Origin: Alphaproteobacteria bacterium UBA6376
GTDB taxonomy: Bacteria > Pseudomonadota > Alphaproteobacteria > Rs-D84
Direction: 5' to 3'
DNA length: 64,000 nt
Assembly (NCBI GenBank): GCA_002437665.1
Contig: DJQW01000002.1
Location: 211,201-275,200 of the forward strand
Below are positions 1-7,703 of the stretch, in pieces. The notes under the pieces were generated by a model. That model saw only the letters and a program-made list of their open reading frames with translations, was not told the DNA's origin and ran no database searches. The translations under genes were made by a program, and so were the position numbers. Each line of letters opens with the position of its first letter. Position 1 is the first letter of the stretch.

Positions 1-1823
1 TTATTCATCAGTCGAAAATACATTGTTTTTGGCCTTCTATTTGTGACAATAGATTCTAATTCAGAGTTGTCCAATGCCACAGATTCAACATCACGGTCTT
101 GCGTATATTCATAAACCGGTTTATATATTGGCCATATATTCAAGACATCTGCTGTTAAAACCCTAGCTCGTTCTTTTATCTCACTTTCTGTCCATTGTTC
201 TGTATTTTTCATTTGCTGATTCAGATACAAAGGTGAAAAATCAAAACCGCCACTTACACGCTTCTTAAATCTGAACGGTCTGTTTCCATACTCCGAATTA
301 TAACCTGTTAGCGTTAAGTTTCCAAGCGTATGTAAATATTTATTATGCACACTTTCCCAATCACACCCCAATTCGAGTTTCCATTCTTCATTAAGTTTCT
401 GAGGCATGATGTGCTCTATACTTAAGTGTGTCGTATCAACATATTCCTTGGCATTATGAGATCGTTCTATTTGCATCAAAATATATTTACAGGTTTTCTG
501 ATCGTTTGTAAAGATGTCTTCACCCCCTAATGCTTTACTAAATTCAATATCATCTGGAAATTTTAACGGTGTTGTATCAGAGTATATTAAATACTTAAAA
601 ACGTCTATATATGTTGCATTTTCGTAACGATTTAATATCGCGTCTATCTTTTTATTCAAAAGGAAAAATTTATCTGTACCTGCTGTTTTTAGTCGACAAA
701 CACTGCGTCTAACAAAATACGATTCACATACTTTAAGTAATTCGACGATATCTTCATACGTAATTTGACCACTTTTTTGCTTTGCAAATACATCTAATAA
801 CAAAGGCAAAACAACTTTCGTTTGCATAGCATTCAATAAATTTTCAAGATGTTCGTTAACAGATTTGTTTTCGCAGCTACCGGTTATAATTTCATTATAT
901 ATTTCCGAAAAATACAACAAATCGTTCAACAAATTTTCTGACGACTTGCTGGCAGTTTTATATTCTTTAAACTGTTTATAAACATCTGACATTGAAACTT
1001 TTTTATTTGTTTTACAGGCCAGAAAATTCCAAATATATTTACTCGTATCATCAGAGCTTGTTCCGACATTTTCTTCCATTGGTTGCCAGTATTGCGTATA
1101 TAAGTTTTCTTGTTCTTGATAATCCAAACCTATTAAAATAAAATTACGAATTTTATCAGCATCTGTTAAATCTAACCCTTTGGAATTCAACGATTCAAAA
1201 ACCAATTGCGGATTATCATCATTATTACCCAATTTTATATTAACAATTTCTAACTTTTTAACAGCTCCATAAATATCATTTATGTTTTCTAGATTTAACA
1301 GGGAATAAAAAAATTTATAGTTTTGCACCACATTTGTCTTATCAAATTTAGTTTGTAGCCTTTTATCAACAATACTTTGATAGGCCTCCATATCACCACG
1401 AATAAGTTTTAATTTTAATTTATTCTTTTTTTTAGAATCAATACACAAATCTAACACTTTTTTGGGGTCTGGTATTTCGTACTCAATGTCTCCACCCTTT
1501 GACCTTAAAACATCATTAAACTCCTGCGCGCGATGTGCAATTGCTAACAGTAACAACGAAACCGTTGTCAGTCGTTGTTGACCATCTATAATTATCAAAG
1601 CATCGCTTTCGTCGTCTCGTACACTAACAATGGAACCGAAAAAATGCGGAACATTACCACCGGTATCCCTGATATATAACAAATCATTCCACAGTGTTTG
1701 ACATTGATCATTTTTTTTCCAATTATAATTACGCTGATATACCGGAATTAAAAATTGTTTATCTTGACCACTCATAAAAACGGTAATTGGGTCTGTCCTT
1801 GCCTGCATTGTCATTAACTCCAT
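1..1823 (-). CDS. GmrSD-like DUF262/DUF1524 endonuclease, C-terminus cut by the window edge
   Basis: I translated this reading frame by hand from an ATG at 1823; it stays open for 607 codons to the window edge, so the end is missing. The N-terminal third carries the DUF262 (GmrS/ParB-like) signature DGQQRLTT near residue 75. The C-terminal part carries the DUF1524 HNH-type motif IEHIMPQ and a following LGNLTL...N...N block. Proteins of this two-domain build are type IV restriction enzymes that cut modified DNA, often phage DNA. The gene is visibly richer in A and T than the ribosomal genes nearby, which suggests horizontal gain. No methylase is in view. The start lies just beside the first structured repeat. 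Family assignment is firm; substrate is not known. Confidence 0.88.
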   Translation of the reverse strand, partial: MELMTMQARTDPITVFMSGQDKQFLIPVYQRNYNWKKNDQCQTLWNDLLYIRDTGGNVPHFFGSIVSVRDDESDALIIIDGQQRLTTVSLLLLAIAHRAQEFNDVLRSKGGDIEYEIPDPKKVLDLCIDSKKKNKLKLKLIRGDMEAYQSIVDKRLQTKFDKTNVVQNYKFFYSLLNLENINDIYGAVKKLEIVNIKLGNNDDNPQLVFESLNSKGLDLTDADKIRNFILIGLDYQEQENLYTQYWQPMEENVGTSSDDTSKYIWNFLACKTNKKVSMSDVYKQFKEYKTASKSSENLLNDLLYFSEIYNEIITGSCENKSVNEHLENLLNAMQTKVVLPLLLDVFAKQKSGQITYEDIVELLKVCESYFVRRSVCRLKTAGTDKFFLLNKKIDAILNRYENATYIDVFKYLIYSDTTPLKFPDDIEFSKALGGEDIFTNDQKTCKYILMQIERSHNAKEYVDTTHLSIEHIMPQKLNEEWKLELGCDWESVHNKYLHTLGNLTLTGYNSEYGNRPFRFKKRVSGGFDFSPLYLNQQMKNTEQWTESEIKERARVLTADVLNIWPIYKPVYEYTQDRDVESVALDNSELESIVTNRRPKTMYFRLMN

Positions 1824-1841
1824 ATTGTTTAATATTTAATA

Positions 1842-2055
1842 AAAACCACCAAATTCTGGTGGTTGGAGTTTGATAACAATCTATTAGAATTGCGTGTGTT
1901 ATTCTATATATTCCACACACTCCAACCGCACAAACGGGTTGGAGTTTTTTCGTCTTGTCTGACGCTAATAGATGGGTTATCAAGCCCAGTACAATAACAC
2001 ATTGTACGCTCACAATTATATCTATAATTCTGATAAAAAACAAGAAAAACAACAT
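1842..2055. repeat. Structured element, copy 1 of 3
   Basis: Hairpin AACCACCA/TGGTGGTT (1844-1851 with 1857-1864). Long stem TTGATAAC + ATCTATTAG (1870-1877, 1879-1887) pairing with CTAATAGAT + GTTATCAA (1965-1973, 1976-1983). Inside that stem are a GTGTG/CACAC hairpin whose loop holds TATTCTATATATTC, a CTCCAACC/GGTTGGAG hairpin (1920-1927 with 1937-1944) followed by six T on the plus strand, and a CGTC/GACG hairpin. After it comes GTACAAT/ATTGTAC (1989-1995 with 2001-2007). The layout matches copies 2 and 3, with different stem sequences. It lies between the endonuclease gene and the XRE gene. Confidence 0.8.
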
Positions 2056-2056
2056 A

Positions 2057-2085
2057 TAAAAAAACGCCCGACGGGCGTTTTTTCA
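2057..2085 (-). terminator. Intrinsic terminator after the XRE gene
   Basis: GC-rich hairpin ACGCCCG/CGGGCGT flanked by A-run and T-run, so it may work in both directions. It touches the stop codon of the XRE gene. Confidence 0.8.
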
Positions 2086-2421
2086 AAACAATTCTTGGCG
2101 CAGTGCACGCACCGCACCCGACAATTCGTTCAATAAATCACGCACACGCGCACCGTCCAAAACCTGACACGGGGCAACGGGAAAATCATTTTCAAAAAAC
2201 GCCAACAACGATAATTCCAGCGCACGCGAAATCTGATACATGCGAAATACAGACACGGCACTCTTGCCAGATTCATATTTTTGAATTTGTTGAAAGGTTA
2301 TACCGGTACGCCGCCCAAGTTCTTTCTGGCTGATGCCCATCATTTCACGTGCGCGTCGCATAAATTCCCCAAAGCGCGCGTTGAACGCATGTTCATCCAA
2401 GGTCTTTGCAATGTTTGCCAT
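2083..2421 (-). CDS. XRE-family helix-turn-helix regulator, 112 aa
   Basis: A single helix-turn-helix domain of the Cro/CI (XRE) type spans about residues 15-70, with the usual core ISQKELGRRTGITFQQIQKYE. The C-terminal 40 residues are unlike anything I recognise. The frame could be extended upstream, but a strong GGGGGA ribosome site sits just before the ATG at 2421, and the extension would run into structured copy 2, so I chose this start. Such short regulators are common in Alphaproteobacteria and in mobile DNA. It is flanked by structured copy 1 on one side and copies 2 and 3 on the other. It might bind those palindromes; that is inference only. Confidence 0.85.
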   Translation of the reverse strand: MANIAKTLDEHAFNARFGEFMRRAREMMGISQKELGRRTGITFQQIQKYESGKSAVSVFRMYQISRALELSLLAFFENDFPVAPCQVLDGARVRDLLNELSGAVRALRQELF

Positions 2422-2437
2422 ATGTCCCCCATAAAAA

Positions 2438-2655
2438 ATAAACCACCAGAAAATTTCAGGTGGTTGGAGGTTAAGAGCTAATCTCGTTGAGATAGTGTGC
2501 TTATTCAATATATTCGCAACCCTCCAACCCATGGTTGGAGTTTTTAACGTCCCTACGGACGCAACGAGATTCGGGACTCTTATACCCCACAACAGCAACC
2601 CGCCATTGCAGTGGCAATTATACACCCTGTTTCCCAAAAACACAAGGGAAACCAT
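2438..2655. repeat. Structured element, copy 2 of 3
   Basis: Same plan as copy 1: AACCACC/GGTGGTT (2441-2447 with 2459-2465); long stem TAAGAG + AATCTCGTTG (2472-2477, 2480-2489) pairing with CAACGAGATT + CTCTTA (2562-2571, 2577-2582); loop motif TATTCAATATATTC; CTCCAACC-cat-GGTTGGAG (2522-2540) followed by five T; CGTCC/GGACG (2548-2552 with 2557-2561); and a 3' hairpin GTTTCCC/GGGAAAC (2629-2635 with 2646-2652). No ORF of its own is convincing. Confidence 0.85.
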
Positions 2656-2680
2656 ACTTACACAACGTTTCCCCTACAAA

Positions 2681-2896
2681 AATAAACCACCGGAAAATTT
2701 CAGGTGGTTGGAGGTTAAGAACTATAACTTATGAAATAGTGCCGTTTATTCGATATATTCACGAGCCCTCCAACCGTTGGTTGGAGTTTTTAACGTCCCT
2801 GCGGACGCATAAGTTATCGGGTTCTTACACCCCGCAACGGCAACCCGCCGTTGCGCGATAATTTTACAATACTTTTCTAAAAAATACAAGGGAAAG
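2681..2896. repeat. Structured element, copy 3 of 3
   Basis: Direct repeat of copy 2 at a spacing of 244 bases. AACCACC/GGTGGTT (2685-2691 with 2703-2709); long stem TAAGAA + ATAACTTATG (2716-2721, 2724-2733) pairing with CATAAGTTAT + TTCTTA (2808-2817, 2822-2827); loop motif TATTCGATATATTC; CTCCAACC-gtt-GGTTGGAG (2768-2786) plus five T; CGTCC/GGACG (2794-2798 with 2803-2807); GCAACGGC/GCCGTTGC (2834-2841 with 2847-2854). The stem sequences differ from copies 1 and 2 but pairing is kept. Confidence 0.85.
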
Positions 2897-2942
2897 AATC
2901 CGCACATTTCGGGGTAACAAATATGTGCTGCGCAACTATTAT

Positions 2943-3093
2943 TTACTGGATTGCTTCACTACGTTCGCAATGACAATGTTTCTAGGAAATTAGTATTTGT
3001 GTCGCCTGCGGACTAGCGTCCTTGCCGCAACACCTGCGCTTCGCTTGGTTTCATTGCGAGCAAGCGTAGCGACGCGTGGCAATCCAGTAAATT
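2943..3093. repeat. Palindromic intergenic repeats (family A with linker), two copies
   Basis: Copy 2943-2975 (ttactggattgcttc...cgcaatgac) and copy 3050-3093 (tcattgcgagc...gcaatccagtaa) are inverted relative to each other. They are joined by a linker 'tttctaggaaattagta...gtcgcctgcgg' that recurs in reverse near 35243-35290. No gene is visible from 2896 to 3420. Confidence 0.85.
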
Positions 3094-3123
3094 AAAAAGT
3101 GCGCCGTTGGCGCAAGTCAATGA

Positions 3124-3247
3124 CCTAGATTCCGTGGTCAAGCCACGGAATGACACAGAATAAATTACACAACATAAAATTGAACTATGTTCATAATAAA
3201 AATACTTAAAAACTTGTCATTCCGTGGCTTGACCACGGAATCTAGGT
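3124..3247. repeat. Inverted pair of family B palindromes
   Basis: 3126-3154 and 3215-3246 carry the same palindrome (attccgtgg...ccacggaat) in opposite orientations, separated by about 60 AT-rich bases. Further copies lie at 34771-34802 and, diverged, at 35186-35219. Confidence 0.85.
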
Positions 3248-3307
3248 AATATAAATGTCGCGAGCGAATGCGAGCACATACATTGCTCTCTTTTATTGCT
3301 GCTCTTT

Positions 3308-3344
3308 TTATCGCGACGGAGCGCAGCGGAGACGGATGCTCTCT
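3308..3344. repeat. Family D repeat, copy 1
   Basis: Sequence beginning ttttatcgcgacgga and ending gagacggatg. Related copies are at 41667-41700 and 44767-44802, each placed beside 'gctctct'-type simple repeats or another short tandem repeat. Confidence 0.7.
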
Positions 3345-3353
3345 TTATCTATG

Positions 3354-3381
3354 AAAAAACCGTCTCAAATTGGGACGGTTT
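3354..3381 (-). terminator. Terminator of the ribosomal protein block
   Basis: On the minus strand, AAACCGTC...GACGGTTTTTT forms a clean hairpin with a T-run, about 120 bases beyond the rpsK stop. It ends the alpha part of the block where rpoA would normally follow. Confidence 0.75.
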
Positions 3382-3427
3382 AGATATGTCGTTATATAAA
3401 TTAAAGAGAATAATACAGATATGAAAA

Positions 3428-3473
3428 CGGGCGGGTTGCGTGGTGCAGTAGACCTGCATGAGCAAACCGCCCG
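3428..3473. repeat. Long imperfect hairpin (family C), copy 1, behind rpsK
   Basis: Three nested stems: CGGGCGG/CCGCCCG, TTGC/GCAA and TGCAG/CTGCA. The inner part (TTGCG, GTGCA, CATGAGCAAA) is shared with copies at 3966-4038 and 50893-50974. Confidence 0.75.
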
Positions 3474-3500
3474 ACACATAGATGTGTTATTATATTTAAT

Positions 3501-3884
3501 TTAGACGCGACGCACTTTCTTTGGACGGCAACCATTATGTGGAATGCGCGTTGTGTCTGTGATGGACTGAACAATCAAGCCAGCGTTGGCCAGACCACGA
3601 ACAGCAGATTCACGACCCTGACCAATGCCACGCATCAGAACATCAACTGTCTTCATACCCATTTCGGCAACTTTCTTGCCAACTGCGTCTGCGACGACGG
3701 TCGCTGCATACGGTGTGGACTTTCTTGCGCCCTTGAAATTATTCGCACCGGCGGTCGCCCATGTCAGCACAGCACCGGACTGGTCTGTGATGGTGATACG
3801 TGTGTTATTATTTGTCGCAACGACGTGTGCAATGCCGTGCGATACTTTCTTTACAACTTTCTTTTTAGCTTTTGTTACTGCCAT
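3501..3884 (-). CDS. rpsK: 30S ribosomal protein S11
   Basis: 127 residues, normal length for S11. The family core GARKSTPYAA, the GIGQGRESAVRGL segment and the C-terminal GCRPKKVRRV are all present. S11 sits on the 30S platform and helps form the mRNA exit region with S7 and S18. It is the last gene of the block: rpoA and rplQ, which normally follow, are absent, and a family C hairpin and then a terminator come next. Start at the ATG of MAVTKAKKK. Confidence 0.97.
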   Translation of the reverse strand: MAVTKAKKKVVKKVSHGIAHVVATNNNTRITITDQSGAVLTWATAGANNFKGARKSTPYAATVVADAVGKKVAEMGMKTVDVLMRGIGQGRESAVRGLANAGLIVQSITDTTRIPHNGCRPKKVRRV

Positions 3885-3965
3885 TTTATTTTTAACCTTT
3901 GTTAGATGTCTTCAAATAACTATCGTGTTATTCTCTACCTTATTGAAAATTTAAGATAATGCGTT

Positions 3966-4038
3966 GAATGCGCCGGTGTTGGCAAGCGAAGTGTACAAAT
4001 GCTACACGAGCGCGCCAACATCAAGCAGGCGATGCATT
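3966..4038. repeat. Long imperfect hairpin (family C), copy 2, between rpsM and rpsK
   Basis: Stems AATGC/GCATT, GCGCC/GGCG, TGTTGGC/GCCAACA (3977-3983 with 4014-4020) and GTGTA/TACAC (3991-3995 with 4003-4007). The inner motif AAGCGAAGTGTACAA...TACACGAGC matches copy 3 closely. It fills most of the 164-base gap between rpsM and rpsK and could affect processing or read-through between them. Confidence 0.75.
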
Positions 4039-4048
4039 AGATTAAATT

Positions 4049-4426
4049 TTATTTACCCTTGGTTGCGGAACCTGCAACAACCACACGTTTGCCCTTGCGG
4101 GTACGAGCGTTTGTCTGGGTGCGCTGACCACGAACCGGCAGACGGTTACGGTGACGGATGCCACGGTATGTCTTTAAGTCCTGTAAACGTTTGATGTTCA
4201 TTGCAACTTCGCGGCGGACATCACCTTCTACCTTGAAGTTCTGTTCAATGTAACTTGAAATTCTAACAACATCCTCGTCAGTCAAGTCCTTTGCGCGCAG
4301 ACCATCTTTCAGATTCAGTGCCTTGCAAATCTGTGCAGATTTTGCCGGCCCGATACCGTGAATATAGCGCAGCGCAATTTCAATACGCTTTTCTGTCGGA
4401 ATGTTAACACCTGCTATACGTGCCAT
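4049..4426 (-). CDS. rpsM: 30S ribosomal protein S13
   Basis: 125 residues. Begins MARIAGVNIPTEKRIEIAL, has the GIGPAKSAQI helix-hairpin-helix segment and ends with the conserved RGQRTQTNARTRKG tail. S13 lies in the 30S head, contacts the P-site tRNA and forms bridges to the 50S subunit. A likely promoter of its own lies upstream at 4540-4567, where adk and rpmJ would be in relatives. Confidence 0.97.
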   Translation of the reverse strand: MARIAGVNIPTEKRIEIALRYIHGIGPAKSAQICKALNLKDGLRAKDLTDEDVVRISSYIEQNFKVEGDVRREVAMNIKRLQDLKTYRGIRHRNRLPVRGQRTQTNARTRKGKRVVVAGSATKGK

Positions 4427-4539
4427 TTTCTATTTTCCTTTTTATTATTACCATGGGTTGCGCGCGGGGCGCGTCCCTGCTCTGCTGTTTCCCCGTGACC
4501 CTGCCGTCCAGAATCACAGGTATTTTATTTTGCCGTGTT

Positions 4540-4567
4540 ATTTTATACACAACGCGACAAAAGTCAA
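4540..4567 (-). promoter_or_regulatory. Likely internal promoter for rpsM-rpsK
   Basis: On the minus strand TTGACT, 16 bases, TAAAAT. It lies in the 163-base gap between secY and rpsM, about 115 bases before the rpsM start. Sequence match only. Confidence 0.45.
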
Positions 4568-4589
4568 ATCTTGTTTTGCGTCACCGCCT

Positions 4590-5906
4590 TTAACGGAAAC
4601 GACCTTTCTTGGGTGCCGACTTGATAACACTGGTGTATTGCTTTGCCACCAAGTACGACTGAACCTGATTCATTGTGTCCAGTACAACGCCCGCCACAAT
4701 CAGCACACTTGTTCCACCAATCATCAATGGCATACCAAAGTGGGTATTCAAAATGATTGGCAATACGCATACGACAATCAGGTACAAAACACCTATCGCC
4801 GTTGTGCGCGATACGACCGCGTCCAGATAATGAATTGTCTGTTCGCCCGGACGTACGCCTGGGATATAGCCACCCGCATTTTTCAGGTTTGTGCTGGTTT
4901 CTTCGGAATTAAATATCACCGCGGTTTGGAAATACGCAAAGAACGCAATCAAAATCGTGTATGTGATGATATAAGACCATGTACCATACGTAAAAAACGC
5001 CATGATGTTCTGAACGATTAAATTCTCGCTCTGGACAAAGCGTTGAACAAACGCCGGCAGCATCATGATACTGGCTGCGAAAACCGGCCCCATAACGCCC
5101 GACATATTTACCTTGATTGGCAAATAGGATGCGTTGGTGTTCATAACGCCGTTTGCCATAACCTGACGTGGGTACAGAATCTGAATACGACGCTGGGCCT
5201 GTTCAAAGAACGCAATCAGTGCAACGATGCCGATAACAAACGCAACGACCAACATAATCATTGCTGGCGACATCTGGCCGACCGAGCCCAATGAAAATAC
5301 CTTGGCCACACCCTCTGGAATTTGTGCGATAATACCCGCAAAAATCAACAGTGATGCGCCCTGACCGATACCACGTGCGGTAATCTGTTCCGCCAACCAC
5401 ATGACGAATACAGTACCACCAACCAACGCGATAATCGCCGACAATTCAAACGCAAACCCTGGGTTCACAACCGCCGCGACACCATTGACCGGTGCCATGA
5501 TTTCCAAGCCACGGACAACCGCCCACCCTTGGACAACAGCCAAGAACACCGCCAAATAACGTGTGTACTGGTTGATTTTGATACGGCCTGATTCACCCTC
5601 TTTGCGCAGTTCTGTCAAACTCTTGCTGGTGGCCGTCAACAACTGCAACACGATAGATGCCGAAATATACGGGAAAATGTTCAATGCCAGCACAGACATA
5701 CGCGACAAAGAACCACCCGAAAACATATCAAACATACCCATCATGCCACTGCCCTCGCCCGTGAACAAGTGCAGTACCGCCGATGCATTTACCCCCGGCA
5801 GTGGTATAAACGAACCAACACGATATACAATCAGCGCACCCAGTGTGAACAAAATACGCTTTTGCAAATCTGACAGGTTTCCAAAAAAATCTTTCAAGAA
5901 TTTCAT
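4590..5906 (-). CDS. secY: Protein translocase subunit SecY
   Basis: 438 residues, standard length. Starts MKFLKDFFGNLSDLQKRIL and shows about ten hydrophobic segments, with the SecY signature IPLPGVN near residue 35 and the GMFDMFSGGSLSRMSV plug region. SecY is the membrane pore of the Sec translocase, working with SecE, SecG and SecA. It follows rplO as usual. A GTACCCCAC/GTGGGGTAC hairpin (5932-5955) lies in the gap between rplO and secY and could tune read-through. Confidence 0.97.
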   Translation of the reverse strand: MKFLKDFFGNLSDLQKRILFTLGALIVYRVGSFIPLPGVNASAVLHLFTGEGSGMMGMFDMFSGGSLSRMSVLALNIFPYISASIVLQLLTATSKSLTELRKEGESGRIKINQYTRYLAVFLAVVQGWAVVRGLEIMAPVNGVAAVVNPGFAFELSAIIALVGGTVFVMWLAEQITARGIGQGASLLIFAGIIAQIPEGVAKVFSLGSVGQMSPAMIMLVVAFVIGIVALIAFFEQAQRRIQILYPRQVMANGVMNTNASYLPIKVNMSGVMGPVFAASIMMLPAFVQRFVQSENLIVQNIMAFFTYGTWSYIITYTILIAFFAYFQTAVIFNSEETSTNLKNAGGYIPGVRPGEQTIHYLDAVVSRTTAIGVLYLIVVCVLPIILNTHFGMPLMIGGTSVLIVAGVVLDTMNQVQSYLVAKQYTSVIKSAPKKGRFR

Positions 5907-5931
5907 GCGTTGACCATTCTCAAATCAGACA

Positions 5932-5955
5932 TGTACCCCACGATGTGGGGTACAA
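5932..5955. other. Perfect hairpin between rplO and secY
   Basis: GTACCCCAC, two-base loop, GTGGGGTAC, with no T-run on the minus strand, so not a normal terminator. It may stabilise or process the mRNA between the soluble ribosomal proteins and the membrane protein SecY. Confidence 0.5.
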
Positions 5956-5964
5956 ATATACGGA

Positions 5965-6423
5965 TTAGTTATTTTTGATTGTGCCGCCTGCTTTCACAAT
6001 CGCTGCTTCTGCGGCCTTTGACCACTTGTCAGCAATAACGTTCACAGACGATTTGATTTCGCCCTTGGCCAAAACTTTCAAACCGGACATTTTACGGTTG
6101 ATGATTTTTGCCGCCATCAGGGAATCAATAGTGATTGGGGATTTTGCATCAATCTTGCCGGACGCGATGAATTTTTCAATATCGCCCAAGTTGATTGTTA
6201 CATATTCCTTGGCAAACGGATTGTTGAATCCGAACTTTGGGAAACGACGCAAAATCGGCATCTGACCACCTTGGAAAGTTGCCTGCTTGCGTGAACCGCT
6301 GCGGGATTTCTGACCCTTGTTACCACGGCCAGCCGTTTTACCATAACCCGACGCCAAACCACGACCAACGCGTTTTGTGTCACGACGTGCGCCGAAATTA
6401 TCCATCAATGCATTCAGTTTCAT
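5965..6423 (-). CDS. rplO: 50S ribosomal protein L15
   Basis: 152 residues. N-terminal RRDTKRVGRGLASGYGKTAGRG followed by KGQKSRSG is the typical basic, glycine-rich L15 start, and the globular C-terminal half follows. L15 is a late-assembly 50S protein near the exit-tunnel side of 23S rRNA. It lies between rpmD and secY, the usual order. Confidence 0.97.
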   Translation of the reverse strand: MKLNALMDNFGARRDTKRVGRGLASGYGKTAGRGNKGQKSRSGSRKQATFQGGQMPILRRFPKFGFNNPFAKEYVTINLGDIEKFIASGKIDAKSPITIDSLMAAKIINRKMSGLKVLAKGEIKSSVNVIADKWSKAAEAAIVKAGGTIKNN

Positions 6424-6508
6424 AATTTTTTCCTTTTATCCTATGACTATCATATAGTCCTTTTTCGCATGCGGACAAGTGGTGTCCGCATACTCGGTTT
6501 TACTTTTC

Positions 6509-6688
6509 TTATTTTTCGACGATTTCAACCAAGTGAGAAACCTTGGCAACCATACCGCGAACGGCTGGTGTATCGCCCAATTCTTTGGTTTTGCCGATAC
6601 GGCCCAATCCCAATGCTGCAACAACCTTGCGCTGAGATTCCGGACGACCAACAATGCTTTTGATTTGCTTTACAGTTATCTTAGCCAT
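6509..6688 (-). CDS. rpmD: 50S ribosomal protein L30
   Basis: 59 residues, read by hand because the ORF is short: starts MAKITVKQIKSIVGRPESQR, has ALGLGRIGKTKEL and ends SHLVEIVEK. Length and the central GLGRI...T...P.VRGM pattern are those of L30. It lies between rpsE and rplO, where rpmD belongs. L30 is a small peripheral 50S protein lost in several reduced genomes but kept here. A TGCGGAC/GTCCGCA hairpin lies between it and rplO. Confidence 0.95.
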   Translation of the reverse strand: MAKITVKQIKSIVGRPESQRKVVAALGLGRIGKTKELGDTPAVRGMVAKVSHLVEIVEK

Positions 6689-6718
6689 AATTTTACTCCG
6701 TTTTTATCTGCGCCTAGA

Positions 6719-7288
6719 TTATTTGTCTTCGGCTGGGCATTCGCATGCTGCTTCTTCAACTTTCTTGCCATCACGGCCAGCGATGATTTCAGCAACTGTT
6801 TTACCACGACGCGCGGCCACTGTCTTTGGCGAGTTCATTTTACCGAACGCCAAGAATGCAGCGCGAATCATGTTATTAGGATTGTTAGAACCCTGAGATT
6901 TCACAACGACGTCCTGAACGCCCAAGCATTCAAACACCGCACGCAACGCACCACCAGCAATGATACCAGTACCTGGGACTGCACTGCGAACGACCAATTT
7001 GCTTGCGCCGTATTTCGCCGAACTGTCGTGGTGCAATGTGCGACCTTCTTTCAGTGGGACGCGAATCATTTTCGCCTTGGCGGCCTTGGTTGCCTTTTGA
7101 ACAGCGGACTGAACTTCCAGTGCTTTACCCTTGCCAAAACCAACACGACCGGCCTTGTCGCCAACCACAACCAACGCCGAGAACGACATATTGCGGCCGC
7201 CCTTTACGGTTTTTGATACGCGGTTGATGGAAACCAGTTTATCTACCAGATTATCCGTCTGCAATTTTTTATCATCAAAACGTGCCAT
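6719..7288 (-). CDS. rpsE: 30S ribosomal protein S5
   Basis: 189 residues. Shows the N-terminal double-stranded RNA binding fold (LVSINRVSKTVKGGRNMSFSALVVVGD) and the C-terminal part with VPGTGIIAGGALRAVFE. S5 lies at the mRNA entry side of the 30S and guards decoding accuracy. The C-terminus carries an extra acidic, cysteine-containing tail (about EAACECPAEDK), which is unusual for S5 and may be lineage specific. Confidence 0.97.
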   Translation of the reverse strand: MARFDDKKLQTDNLVDKLVSINRVSKTVKGGRNMSFSALVVVGDKAGRVGFGKGKALEVQSAVQKATKAAKAKMIRVPLKEGRTLHHDSSAKYGASKLVVRSAVPGTGIIAGGALRAVFECLGVQDVVVKSQGSNNPNNMIRAAFLAFGKMNSPKTVAARRGKTVAEIIAGRDGKKVEEAACECPAEDK

Positions 7289-7309
7289 CTTATAACTCCG
7301 TATATTCCA

Positions 7310-7666
7310 TTAAATTCTTACGCCGCCTGCGCGGATTGCTTCGCACAGTGCCTTTACACGGCCGTGATAGCGATATGCGCCACGGTCAAAATAACAATTT
7401 TCAGCGATGCCAGCATCAACAACGCGTTTTGCAAACGCGGCGCCGACCAATTCTGCACCAGCGATATTCCAGCCCTTGCCCTGAAAATCTTTTTCTTTGG
7501 ACGACGCAGCACAAATTGTGTGACCACGAACATCATCAATGGCTTGAATTTCGATATGACGACCCGAACGAAATACTGACAGACGAATTTTGCCTGGGTT
7601 CTTTCTTTTCAACGCACCGCGATTTGCCAATGTGCGTCTTTCTTCACTAGACAAATGTTTCAACAT
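7310..7666 (-). CDS. rplR: 50S ribosomal protein L18
   Basis: 118 residues. RKNPGKIRLSVFRSGRHIEIQAIDD is the L18 core, and the C-terminal YRYHGRVKALCEAIRAGG matches the family end. L18 binds 5S rRNA with L5 and L25. The gene is separated from rplF by 227 bases, far more than usual, and that gap holds a 53-residue ORF. Confidence 0.97.
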   Translation of the reverse strand: MLKHLSSEERRTLANRGALKRKNPGKIRLSVFRSGRHIEIQAIDDVRGHTICAASSKEKDFQGKGWNIAGAELVGAAFAKRVVDAGIAENCYFDRGAYRYHGRVKALCEAIRAGGVRI

Positions 7667-7703
7667 TTTGTTTCCTTTTTTTCAATCCCCGTAACAGCGG
7701 AAA

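Noticed and set aside
1842..2896. Integron attC sites
   Set aside because: The GTTGGAG/CTCCAAC boxes look like attC core sites, but they break the GTTRRRY/RYYYAAC rule, the units are larger than usual attC sites, two copies lie in tandem without a gene, and no integron integrase is seen.
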